DNA of 64,000 nucleotides from Helicostylum pulchrum (Eukaryota > Mucoromycota > Mucoromycetes > Mucorales > Mucoraceae): the NCBI GenBank assembly GCA_025677825.1, contig JAIXMO010000064.1, positions 90,101 through 154,100 on the forward strand. The letters run 5' to 3'. The position numbers were made by a program, and so were the translations under genes. How positions within the stretch are numbered: position 1 is the stretch's first letter; every line of letters begins with the position of its first letter. Positions 23,435-34,478 of the stretch are shown in pieces. A model generated the notes under the pieces. That model did no database searches. It was given only the letters and a program-made list of their open reading frames with translations, and had not been told where the DNA came from.

Positions 23435-23660
23435 TAGATGAATAACAGACAGATTGTGGATTATTGTTACATTTATCAGTCGATAATATAGGGTGGTAGA
23501 AAGATCTAAATGATATTGTAGCTAATATTATATTTGTGTATAGCTTTGTGTAGAAAGTATATCTAAATTATACCTCAGTCTAACCCTTAAATACAACACT
23601 GTATATATCTGGGCAAAAGAATCCTTACAAGACGAATAAGGACTAAAAAGGCACATTAGC

Positions 23661-24131
23661 ATGTATACTCAAACCAACGGAAACAACTGTTCAAGGATTT
23701 TAATTTTCCCAAAAAAAAAAAAAAATGGTTCAGTTTGTATATTTATAGGGGATTGGCGCCAAAATTCGGCATATATACGAGGTCATACTCAAAGAAGCAT
23801 ATTACAGTATACATCAATGATCAAGAGCTATGAATCAGATCATTTTCAAATTTTCGATGAATATAACTCAACCTTGAAATGTACAAGTTGTTTTAAAACA
23901 ACAGTGAAACAGCTTGCACGTTCCAAAGGCACATCATTACGAAGAGTCCAAGGAGTTTTTATCTGTGTTAATCCTAAATGCCTAAGACGAATATCAACCC
24001 GCTCCACCACAAGCAACCGAGACCAGAACGGTGCAAGAAATATTGCATTGATTGGGTTCAGCCCACTTGTTTCGGAAGATAGCCTTCCCCTCGCTCCTTT
24101 CCGAAGAGGATCGTATGAATCAGTACGTTGA
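23661..24131 (+). pseudogene. Fanzor/TnpB-like nuclease, C-terminal fragment
   Basis: An open frame of 156 codons. Only the part from about 23730 looks like protein: FIGDW, AYIRGHTQRS, IFDEYNSTLKCTSCFKTT, then VQGVFICVNPKCLRRI, NRDQNGARNIALIG and a short tail. The two CxxC/CxxxxC pairs with the RD-x-NGARNI block match the zinc ribbon plus RuvC-III motif of TnpB and eukaryotic Fanzor proteins (usually R-D-x-N-A-A-x-N-I). Asp of RuvC-I and Glu of RuvC-II are absent, and an A14 run just inside the frame probably marks a frameshift. It is best read as a decayed OMEGA-type element end. It lies 227 bp right of the MITE but outside it. Confidence 0.7.
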
Positions 24132-24394
24132 CCATTATCTCCAGAACTTCTTAAATACACATATACCGATACATTCATCTATAGGTTCAACTTATCTAAA
24201 TTTTTCTTAACACACCAATTTGACGACGTTAAGGATTCCAGTAGATCAGGTAACTGATTTTAACCAGTGGGATGTCACACGGAACTCCACACGTCACAGT
24301 CAATCAATCTAGTCACAAAAAAAAAAGATTGTGTTTTTTTACACCTACAAAAAAAAAGTTATTTCTTGTTTCTTTACTTTTTTTTTATTTAATC

Positions 24395-26415
24395 ATGAGC
24401 CACCTATCAGACGAAGACGACGAGTTTCTTTATGGTATTTCAGATACGGATAAAGTAACAAATCCTCTTTCCGATACAAAAAATGGTAAAAAAAAAAAGA
24501 ACGATAAAAAAAAAACCTACGCGTACATGTTAAATGATGATTTATGCCAACTCGCTTTTTTTTTTAAAAAAAATAGACGTTGATGATTTATACGAGCTAT
24601 ACGATGAAAACGAAACAAAAGAGTAGGTATTTTTTTAATGAGGCGAAATACAGGTTCTTTAAAATTTACTTTGCTAACTTATTATCTCTACAGTACCGAA
24701 CAGTAAGAGATAAAAAAAAAATGTTTATACAATTGAGGGTAGAGTTTTTTTTAATTGTTTATTGCATTGAATAATTAGAAAAGGCGAAGATGTAGTACCC
24801 GATCAAGAAGTTGAGAAGCGTCCAGAAGATAAAACTGAACCAGATACCATCATGACGGAAACGCCAGAAGCCACTGCTGAAGTAAAAACAGAAGAATTAG
24901 AAGAAGAAGAAGAAGATAGCGACGATGTAAGAAAAAAAACCGTTTATTATTGTTATAGTTCATTAATTCAATATCGATATAAATACATATAAGGACCTTG
25001 AAATTATTTTAGAACCAGAAGAAGAGGAACAAAAGGAAGTAGAAGTAGAGACCAAAGAAGGGTAAGACTGCAACAACAACAACAACAACGACAAAAAAAA
25101 AAAAAAAAAAATTGCTACTAAGCACCATTTTATAATTATTTAGCGAAACTGTACCAACCGCAGAAGAAAAAGATACACCTGTAAATATTAAACCTGGACA
25201 GCAAGGAAAGCCATCATCTACACCAGCCGATAACACCTCTTCCAAAGCAAACCTTACAAATGCCAAATCGTCACAAGGGGGCATTAATTTGGAGCTTATA
25301 GGAGAATACAACGGCCAACCCATTACTGATGTCGATCTTGATAACGTGGAAGATAAACCTTGGAGAAAGCCAGGTGCTGATATTACGGATTATTTTAATT
25401 ATGGGTTTAATGAAATTTCATGGCGATCTTATTGTGCTAAACAAAAAATGTTGAGAGAGAATAAAAAGGTACTACTGCATATAAAAAAAAGAGAAAATGA
25501 TTACCAACAAATTTAATAGATGATGGGTGATTTAGATATGGGTGATTTTATGTCAATGGGTATGATGATGCCGCCAAATATGATGGATGGTAGTATGCCT
25601 ATGGCTATGGCCGGTATGCCAAATCCTATGATGACTTTACCGATGGGTATGCCTCCACCACAAACGGGTGGCAATCCAGCCATGAGGAACCGACCTGGAA
25701 ACTTTAATGCAAGAGGTTCCGGAAGAAATATGCCAATGAGTAGATCAAAGAATGGGGATGGTAAAGAAGGTGGTAATGAAATGTAAGCCTTTTTTACATT
25801 ATCGAACTATTGCTGATAAAAACAAAAGACTGATTTACATGTAAAAAAAATATAGGATGAACCCAATGGATGGTAATATGCAAATGGAAGATGGCGGTAT
25901 GTTTCCAATGGAATTCCCCGGAGGACCTGGTGGTATGCCAATGGGCATGTTTCCTCCTGATATGCCCGGTGGTCCTATGGGCATGCCATTCTTTAATCCC
26001 AATATGCCTGGTGGTATGCCAATGGGGTTTGATGGAAATGATTTCAGAGGCGGTGGCGGCGGCGGTGGTGGTGGTGGTGGTGGAAATAACTCGAGTCGAT
26101 CTTCTATGAGAGGAAGTGGTCATATGAGTAGCCGATCTCAAATGCCTCGCAGTAGTCATGGTAGCAGTAGTGGTGGCGGTGGCGGTAGTAGCAGTGGTGG
26201 AGGGCAATCCTCTAGCTGGCGTGGAAGAGATGATTCTAGTGAACATCGTTCAGACTCGTAAGTTTTCATTATCATTATTCAATTATAAATCCTTTATTTA
26301 TTTATTTATTTATAGACGGAAGAGGCAAATGAATGATGGTGGAAGTAGTAGTGGCCATAGAGAATCATCATCTAACCAAGACGATCATTATAGCAAGAGA
26401 TCTCGTAACCGCTAA
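24395..26415 (+). CDS. FIP1: pre-mRNA 3'-end processing factor FIP1
   Basis: Eight exons: 24395-24485, 24577-24622, 24779-24926, 24994-25061, 25144-25468, 25520-25782, 25856-26257, 26316-26415; 480 aa. An acidic N-terminus (SDEDDEFLYG, then several Glu/Asp runs) leads to the Fip1 motif KPWRKPGADITDYFNYGFNE at about 200-219, then WRSYCAKQ. The C-terminal half is Met/Gly/Pro-rich (long MMGDLDMGD and GGxPMGM stretches) followed by Gly/Ser-rich and Arg/Asp-rich ends, as in animal FIP1L1. It would tether poly(A) polymerase within the cleavage/polyadenylation factor in the nucleus. The stop is 63 bp from that of the converging exportin gene. Confidence 0.92.
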
Positions 26416-26478
26416 ACTCTTTTTTTTTAAATTTTTTATTTATTGGTGAATAAAATATGCTGTATATCTTTTTTTATA

Positions 26479-29400
26479 TTATTTTTGTACATCTCGTAAT
26501 AGTTCTAATTCAGCATTGATTTCTTCTTGCACTCTTTGTTGACCTACAGATGCTTCATCCACTTCACGAATATCAATAAGGAAATCACGTATATCATTTT
26601 GAAATCTTTGCAAGTCACCACTATATTCAAACATACCCATCACTAAGACCTCAATTTGATTTCTACAATACATAATATATCAGCATCAAGGAAAAAAAAT
26701 AATGTGTGCACTTACTTTTGAAGTAAAGGGAAAGCAGTACAAAGTAATTCCAAAGTATACTGCTGTAAAAACTCAATATTTGACATGAGTGGATTAGCCA
26801 CTTGATCTGGATTAAATAATCTAGTATATATTTCTCCCTCTTGTACCAACTCAAATAAGCGAGAGAGTACTTGACTTTGATAATTAAATCCATTTCTGCA
26901 ATCAGGATCTACCAAGACTTCTAAAATGTCTCGCAAGATACGTACATAGTACATTTCAAAGAATTGACTAGAGACGTCTTCATCTTCATGCTGTGTGACT
27001 GTGTTGATCATATCGAGACATGTTTGAAGTGCTATTTGAGAGATCTCTCGAATGGTGTGTTTGGTTCCCCACATAATACTATCAATCACAAGTTGAAATA
27101 ATTCGGACGATTGAAATAATTCTATAAAACATCTTCGATTAAGAACTCTTAATAACCGATAAAACTCATGTCTAAACTCCGGATAATCTACAAAATTAGA
27201 TGTAATCATAGGTAGAGTAGAAAAAAACTCTATCTCTATTGTTTCCTTTAACAAATCAGGCCAAATAGGATCCTATCAACACACATATATTTAGAAACCT
27301 TCCAAATTAATAGTAATAGTGTCATTTTTTTTATACCTGCATCTTTTCAAACATACAAGTCAACAAACTCAAGACTTGGGGTTCTCTGTTTTGAACCTGC
27401 ACCGTATTTTTATAATCCAATAAAATAAACTGTATCAATCGAGAAATCATGTTTTGATCCTGTAATTCTAAGCATTCGTTAGAAAGTACAAAGGTTTCAA
27501 ATAACTCTAGGATCAATTGTCGAATACGTTTATAGAATTGGTCTTGTGGTTGTTGACTCGATATTTGATAGCATTGAATTAAAACGGGCGTAATTGTTTG
27601 TAATTGTTTACGAAAGATAGGTCCAACCGGTTCACAAGTGACGACGTTGATTTTAAGTGCATTGATAATTGATTTAAGAGCAGAAGGTGACATGGTAGGT
27701 TGTAAAGCACCAGTAACCTATTTATTTTTTAGTTAGGTCTCTTTTTACTAAAAAAAAATAACAAAGTAAACTTACGGTTTCGTTGGGTATAGTCATCAAG
27801 GCTACTAAAGACGGATGCTGTTCATTTGCAGGTAATTCTGATAAGATAGTCCCCATTGCTTTATAAAAAATGCAAGCTTGATTGGAATCGAAAAACCTGG
27901 TAAAATTTCCCAAATCATTCAATAAAGTTTGAAAAACAGAGGGACTATTTTGATGCGACACGATAAATTCTTGTCTGCAACCTTGAGTGATCTTTAAAAA
28001 AGAATCACAAGCCATTTCTCTAATAGGTGATTGATCGTGCTGCATAAAAGTAAAAATTTTCTGTAATAAAAACCAAAGGAAATTCCAATGCGATTTCAGG
28101 AATCGAGTATATTGACCAGCAATATATAATAAGCAAGATGCAACTACCCATTCCTCATAATTTTCATTGCGTTGATTAGATTCTTCTTTTTGTAATAATT
28201 CGACTAGGTCTTTTGCAACAACGGATTCTAAGAATAGGTTTTCTTGTTGTTCGGATATGGTACCCGATATAGCGCCGATAGCCCAACAAACGCGAAACAA
28301 TTCGTCCCAATGCCAGTCAACTGAAGCCAAGATATGGCTCAACTTTTCTTGAATTAATGTTTGAATATAAACAGGATAAAGTTGAGTCAATAGACCAAAC
28401 ACGTCCCGTGAATATTTTGAAAGAACTGTCGTATCACTTTGTCTTATAAAACTCCTTGTAATTTCTCCGTTATCATTTTCAACCACAAATGCATCGTCAG
28501 GCCTTACCATATTTTCAATTAATACAACACCCAATTGATGTAATACATCTTGATATGGTGTAGATTGATTATGGTTCATATCTTGTACAATATCGTAGGT
28601 TAATTTAGCCCAACATTCTAAACACATTTTCCAAACTTCTCGTTCTTGAATATAAGAAATCTTTAAAAGGTACTGTAATGTTTGATGCATACTAGATTGG
28701 CCACCAGGTATACTCTCAACTAACGATTGGTATCTTGAAAGAAAAGTGGTTAAAAAGATGGCAAGTGCTTCAATAAAATTCTGGTCTTCGTTACTGCATG
28801 TATTATAAAGCTGAGCTACATCGACATGAGACGGTATAATTCGGGTCATTTCTTTTGTAACAATAGTGTAAATATTAAGAATAATATCATTATATTGTTG
28901 ATCTACTCTATCTAAACTAATAATTTCAGTAAAGCATTGCAAAGATAAATTTCTTTGTATTGGTGATCCTGACAACTATTTATAAAAAGTAAGCGAACGA
29001 CTCTATTTTTTTTTTTTTTGAAGTAATAATACTTGCATTAGATTCAAGTATTTGAATTAAATCTTGCTGATACACAAATTGAATAGGGATCCAACTAATA
29101 AACTTTAATAGTGTCTCTAACGTAGCATTTATCAAATGAATATTTGTAGAAGGTGTTGATAATACATTCTTACAAAGGTCAAATATAGACCCGAATTCAT
29201 TCACCATTTGTTTCTTTAACTTTTGCATCTTTGCCATTGTCATTTGATCAATTGAAAAATCAAATACTTCCTCACTACAAAAAAAAAAAAAAAAGTCAAT
29301 TTTTGCTCGCGCATGAAAGAAAATAATTTACCTTAGTAGCTTTAATATCTTCATATTGTTTTCGCACAAAGATGTATTAACAAGACTTGAATCTACAATT

Positions 29401-30010
29401 TCTTGAATAAATGATGGCCAGTACTGAGGCCAATCCTTTTTTAAGATTTGAACTAACACCAAGTCTAATTTATTAAGGTATATCTTTTGTGATCGGAGTG
29501 TAGACTCGTTTGAAGAAAGTTCAATTACATGTTTGACAATGTAATTTCGCATAACTTTTTTGTTTTGGTTAGTTTCCACGCTAATACATAATATTTCAAC
29601 GCTTATGATATGTACCTAAACGTTGATCCATAGGTAAAGTATTCCAACGAACAACGATAAATTCTTCCAGTATACCGAGCGCTATAAACTAAAAATTGAC
29701 GCTTTAAAAAAAAGAAAGAAAATTTATGATAAATATGTATATATATATATTTTTACTTTTGCTTGTATACTAGAAGACTGTTCAAGTATTTGATCAACCA
29801 ACTGCCATGAATCAGTATAATTCTGAAATTCAGTCAAGATTGTTTGAGCTTTTGTTCTCTAATGAATTCATTATTATTGACAAGTTTCTTTCGTCCTTTA
29901 TTTTTTGGGCTATTTACCGTGTCATTATCTCCTTCGTAAAAAGCTTGAACTATATTATCAAAGTCTTTTACAGTGAACGAACTACTAAGAAGTGACTGTA
30001 TACGTTGCAT
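26479..30010 (-). CDS. XPO1: exportin-1 (CRM1)
   Basis: Nine exons: 30010-29918, 29858-29757, 29688-29616, 29554-29332, 29274-29037, 28975-27776, 27717-27337, 27272-26716, 26662-26479; 1,016 aa. CRM1 blocks line up in order: KLDLVLVQILKKDWPQYWPSF, NATLETLLKFISWIP, VVENDNGEITRSF, FRVCWAIGAISGTI, MACDSFLKIT and FLQQYTLELLCTAFPLLQ. It exports NES cargo with Ran-GTP. Cys at about 566 in MACDSF aligns with the leptomycin B-reactive cysteine of human CRM1, predicting sensitivity. It is shorter and more diverged than usual (about 1,070-1,080 aa), and the usual acidic end is not evident. The intron between 29037 and 28975 needs a GC donor (AAT|GCAAGT). Confidence 0.88.
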
Positions 30011-30181
30011 TTTTTTTTTTTTAGTTAACCAATATTTGTTTAAATTTCATAAACTTACATTCATTTATAAAAGAAAATATTGAGAGGGAGTTTATAAAAA
30101 AATAAAAATAAAAAGCTTTTAAAAGAGGGGATACCAGGGTAAAAAAAAAAAGTTTTTTTTTTTCGCTCTCTTTATCATATA

Positions 30182-30489
30182 ATGTCAGACAACGATCGAA
30201 CAAGTAATTTTGTTTTCAATAAACACAGTGAGAAAAACCCTAACGGTCAACAAGTGCAACATCGTTGCAATGGATATTTGGAAGACGTACTTGAAGGTGT
30301 CTCTCAATGGCCAATGGACATTGCAAAACCATTTAGCTTGTTCTTGTCTTGTTTGAGATCTCAACCAGGTTAACAACATATACGTTATTTTCTCTTTTTA
30401 GTTATATAGAAGTACTAAAGTGTCCTTCTCTTTTTTTTTTAAAAAAAACAGGTCAAGAACCACCAAGATATAAAAGTCAAAAAGACTAA
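30182..30489 (+). CDS. small protein of unknown function
   Basis: Two exons, 30182-30368 and 30452-30489, 74 aa. The N-terminal half is hydrophilic (MSDNDRTSNFVFNKHSEKNP). The middle carries YLEDVLEGVSQWPMDIAKPF and an uncharged, Cys-containing stretch (SLFLSCL) too short for a clear membrane helix. The tail PGQEPPRYKSQKD is basic and comes from the second exon. The frame stays open across a standard GT-AG intron, and the ATG follows a T-rich leader. It is divergent from XPO1, 171 bp from its start, so they share a promoter region. I do not recognise a family. Confidence 0.6.
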
Positions 30490-30665
30490 TTCAATTAGAC
30501 AACCGCTTGCTACAAACAAAAAATATATCTTATTTTTCTCGTGAACTTCCTGACTCTTCAATGCAACAAGGATCTTATTTGTTGAAATATACATATAAGT
30601 TATACATACAGAATATAATTAAAAAGCTTTTATTTTATTTTATTTTGTGTGCCTAGATATAATTT

Positions 30666-32059
30666 TTATAATTGGTGCTTTTTCTCTTCACCAAAGTTAT
30701 GTAAAATTGCCTCGTAACAAAAGAACATTATTGCAGCATTTGGCACAACACGCATTAAATGTGCCGACATACCTCCATATAACGAAATTACACCTTCTTC
30801 TCTGATAACTAATTTTAAACATTGTAAAATTCCTGTATATTTTACCACGCCGTTCTTTGAAGGCTCCCTTAATCTTGTTCTAATAACTTCATGAGGGTAT
30901 GCTATACAAGCAGCTATTAATTTTGCCACAGCTGCAGCTCCTAAATTACCTAACCAGGCTATACATACAAAGGTTAGAAATATTAAATTGTATTTTTTTT
31001 TCTTTCTGTTTTACCTTGTGCACTTTTACCACCAAAAGTCTTTTTATTTTCCATTTGAGCAGGAGAGTGAGCCCATCTCTTTTTTAATTTTTCATAAATG
31101 ACCCATTGTACAGTTCCTTCAGCTACACCAAGATAAGAAGCACTCATACCTCTATATAGTCCTTTTATACCTTCCTGCTTTAGTATCTTTACAGCACAAT
31201 CCAAACTATTATTATAAAGCCGTTGTTTCCCTTGTAATTGTAATCGTGTTTTAATAACCCAGATAGGATTTGTGGCAGTTGATGTCAGAATACCTAAAAG
31301 ATTTTTTAAAGTTTTGGTTACACAAATATGCTTCAAATATTTTCTTTGTCCCTTTTTTTACCTGCCGTCGCCGCAGAAGCTAAATGTACAATAGGTGTTT
31401 CTCTACCATGGTTTAATTCGGTAAAAAACTTTTTACCGTTACCATATGTATAAAAATTAATCGCTCTACTCGCTATATATCAATATTTTTTGCCCCACAG
31501 AAAAAAAAAGAAAAAAAAAAAAGGAACTTTACCTGGCTGGAATGACGCCGATTAAATTAGGTCCAAGGCCTTTAAAATAACCTCGAACACCTTCAATTTG
31601 CTTAATTTGCCTATTTATACAATCCTCTATTAATAAATAGTATACTGACAGACGAAAAAAACTCATATTCGATATTTACACTAATAATTTACCGGTTTCA
31701 ATAAAATGTCCTAATAAAAAGTGTCTTTGTTTTAGGCCTTTTTCTATCCCTTGTTGATAAAATGTAGACTAAAAAAAAATTGAAGGATATATGAGTAAAA
31801 GCGAAAAATTTATTATACGCTTAAACTCTACCTGTAAACGAGTCTTTACAACGTCTAATGGAGAAGTACAAACTGCTCCGACTAGACCACCCACACTACA
31901 AAACAAAAGTGTTTTAAAAAAAACGTTCAGGGAAACAAGGAATATAAATATCAAGTCTTACCCTCCAGCAAAGAAATGAACATATGACTTTGCCTCTTTC
32001 GAAATGAGAGGTTTTTTTACTCTAATGTCGTTCGAATTAAGTGCTACTGTTGCTGACAT
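30666..32059 (-). CDS. RIM2: mitochondrial pyrimidine nucleotide carrier (RIM2/SLC25A33-36 type)
   Basis: Seven exons: 32059-31962, 31895-31832, 31768-31693, 31626-31533, 31465-31362, 31293-31015, 30958-30666; 335 aa. Three mitochondrial-carrier repeats carry signatures PLDVVKTRLQ, PIWVIKTRLQLQ and PHEVIRTRLREP. The Trp in the second signature and the third-repeat sequence (KYTGILQCLKLVIREEG, then SAHLMRVVPNAAIMF) fit the RIM2 branch, which imports pyrimidine (deoxy)nucleoside triphosphates into the matrix for mitochondrial DNA and RNA synthesis. An NAD or folate carrier is the main alternative because it shares the Trp signature. The inner-membrane location follows from the family. Confidence 0.88.
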
Positions 32060-33498
32060 GGAGTTGAATAACGAAAAGAGGGCAGTGGAAGAACAATAAA
32101 TAAAAATATCCAACCCATCAAATTTTCTTAGAAAAAAGAGGCTTAGATTGAAAGTCAGTGGTTTAACATTGATAAAGACCATTCCTTGCATTACAATGAA
32201 ACGCCAGATTTTTCTTATGTCCCAGATACCTTCCTTATATGACAATACAGGTTACGTTGGGGGGACCAGGCAGTACATCTGAGTTTTTAAAAATTGGGGT
32301 ATTTGGGGGATCATTGCAAGGAAGTATACCAACAGACACTAGTGCCAATGTACTAAATATCTTTGGTTGATATGGGTATCTATACTTTAACATATTCTTG
32401 TGCTTCTTCCGATGTCTCAGTTACTGAATCTACCCCGCTATTTCTTAAAGCCAACGAAAGAACATAGTATCACGATCAAAAATCCCTGTAATAGTGATGG
32501 TATCGTCAGCGGTGTAAGCTTAGTTACTAAATTACATAATCTTATTTTACATTTTAGTAAGGGGGATTCCTGGTACACAAAAAAGTGTGACGTTTTTCAT
32601 GCGTTCAACTTTGTTTTTATCCGCATAAAGAGGAAAAACAAGTACCTACTACGTATATAAAAATGATTAACCAAGGTATAAGTACGAGTATATGAAACAA
32701 ATAATGGTATAATATGACATAGTAATGAGTAAATACATAGATATTTTGAGAGCGTAGCTACCTACGTACTACTTTTCATGTAAGAATTCACAGAAACAGT
32801 AAGAATTTTTTTTGAAGACATTTAGACCACTCATTTTAGTTGATAGCTAAATTGGGAGGGAGAGGTTGAAAAATATATCCCGTTGAACAACTTCAATTGA
32901 CTCAAGCAATACCGAGATTTCCACAAGAAGTCAATGTTTTAAATGAAGACGACTTCATTCTCTTCAACTTTTACTTGAACCTGATAACCGACCCCTTTTA
33001 GTACAAGAGCAATTGAAATATGCCTTTATCGCTATCGCTTTTTACAGTCAGTACGGTATGTCAGTTACCAACGTCCCTATATATATCACCACAGAATGTA
33101 TTACTAGAGAAAATATAATCAGTAGAAGTGGCACCAAATCATTGACAAATATGATCGATGGGATATTTACATCCTAAAAGGGACGGACAGAAGAAGGAAA
33201 TAAAAGAAATAGAAAAGTAAAAAGTTAGTGTATGAAATAACAAAACGAATAAGTTGAACTTGCCGTTCTCCTAGAAGAGGACTCGTCTACGGTAGGCGCG
33301 AGCGATACCAGGCAGAAATAGTTATTTGGGAGTGTAAGTATACATGTATTGAAGTATGTGGAAACTGACTTCACCCACTCATAAGCCAGCTGAATGGACA
33401 GTCATAAATTGTGACTTTGAATTAGGGTTTTTTTTTGTTGTAACTTTTTTCAAGAGTAGTTTTTTTTTTATAATTATTACTCATTATATACATAGAAA
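32060..33498. other. intergenic region upstream of the Utp12-domain gene
   Basis: About 1.4 kb. An 86-codon frame at 32400-32660 has no recognisable domain. A protein-like open frame without a start codon lies at 32947-33177 and is listed separately. Possible upstream exons of the Utp12 gene were looked for because its family usually has an N-terminal WD40 propeller; none was found. Confidence 0.4.
32947..33177 (+). pseudogene. start-less open frame, possible gene relic
   Basis: 76 codons without a stop, opening right after a TGA and lacking an early ATG. The translation looks protein-like (LLLEPDNRPLLVQEQLKYAF then IAIAFYSQYGMSVTNVPIY). No family recognised. A second overlapping frame just upstream (VEQLQLTQAIPRFPQEVN) is also open, as expected of a frameshifted relic. 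Confidence 0.3.
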
Positions 33499-34277
33499 AT
33501 GGTCAAGAAGGGATCTAAATCAGCAGCGGGAGCTAGAAGAGCTTCATTAATTGCCACAGAACAAGAGAACATAACAATTGTTAAACCCAATGAACTTGGA
33601 GATCATAGTAAATACAGTGTGATTCGATCTGGAAATGATTTTGTTAAAGATATTCAATCTTGGGTTCAGTTAAAGCAAGAGTGTAATACAACCGAGGAGA
33701 TTCGTAATAAAGTACGTCGCTTACCACTTGATAATGTATTGCCTTTACTTCAAGAGTTGTTGGCTAAATTTGATGTGCAACAAGCACGTGATACCGAACT
33801 GACAGAGTGGATTAAAACTGTACTCTTGATTCATACAGCATATTTTATGACATTACCTGAGATTGTTGAAAGATTATCCAACTTGTATAAAGAATTAGAC
33901 GATCGTTTGACAGTTTACCCTAAATTATTAGCTATGCATGGTCGTTTAGACCTTATTCAAAATCAAATTGATGCTCGTAATAAAAAAGACGATTCCGACG
34001 ATGAACTTGATACACAGTTATTTGAGGAAAGCGAGGATTCTGATGACGCAGAAGATGTTGATGAACAAGGTTCTGATAATGATTCTGATGATGATTTAAT
34101 GGATATGGACGGTGATGAAGAGGTAAAAAATTTATTTTTATATACGTGTAATTTTTTAATTTTTGTTGATTAATCATTATTATTACTTAATAGGCCAAGA
34201 TGTTTGGTGAAGAAGAGGATGATTTAAATACTGAAGACGAAGATGACAACATTAGTGATAGTGATATTGAAGACTAA
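33499..34277 (+). CDS. stand-alone Utp12-domain protein (UTP5/WDR43 C-terminal type)
   Basis: Two exons, 33499-34122 and 34194-34277, 235 aa. Residues about 45-155 match the Utp12 helical domain at the C-terminus of small-subunit processome WD40 proteins: IRNKVRRLPLDNVLPLLQEL, WIKTVLLIHTAYFMTLPEI and LHGRL-like AMHGRLDLIQNQI. A long acidic Asp/Glu/Ser tail follows, as in WDR43 and other nucleolar proteins. The usual N-terminal beta-propeller is absent, and the first residues (MVKKGSKSAAGARRAS) look like a genuine basic N-terminus. A role in 18S rRNA processing in the nucleolus is inferred from the domain. Confidence 0.82.
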
Positions 34278-34478
34278 AAAGACTTTTTTTTTTTTAAAAG
34301 TGTACAATAAAATAAACAAGTAAATATTATTATTTTCTCTGTGTCACACGTTTTTTTATATTTTTTTTAGCTTACCGTTTAAGCACAAACAGATATAAAT
34401 AACATATATCTTAGCCTTTTTTCTTTTCTTTTCTTTCTTTCCCCTCTTCTTTTCTTTTTTAAAAATAAAATAAGAAAC

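Noticed and set aside
25794..26246. 150-codon Thr/His-rich frame antisense to FIP1
   Set aside because: It mirrors the repetitive Met/Gly/Ser codons of FIP1 exon 7; a shadow frame.
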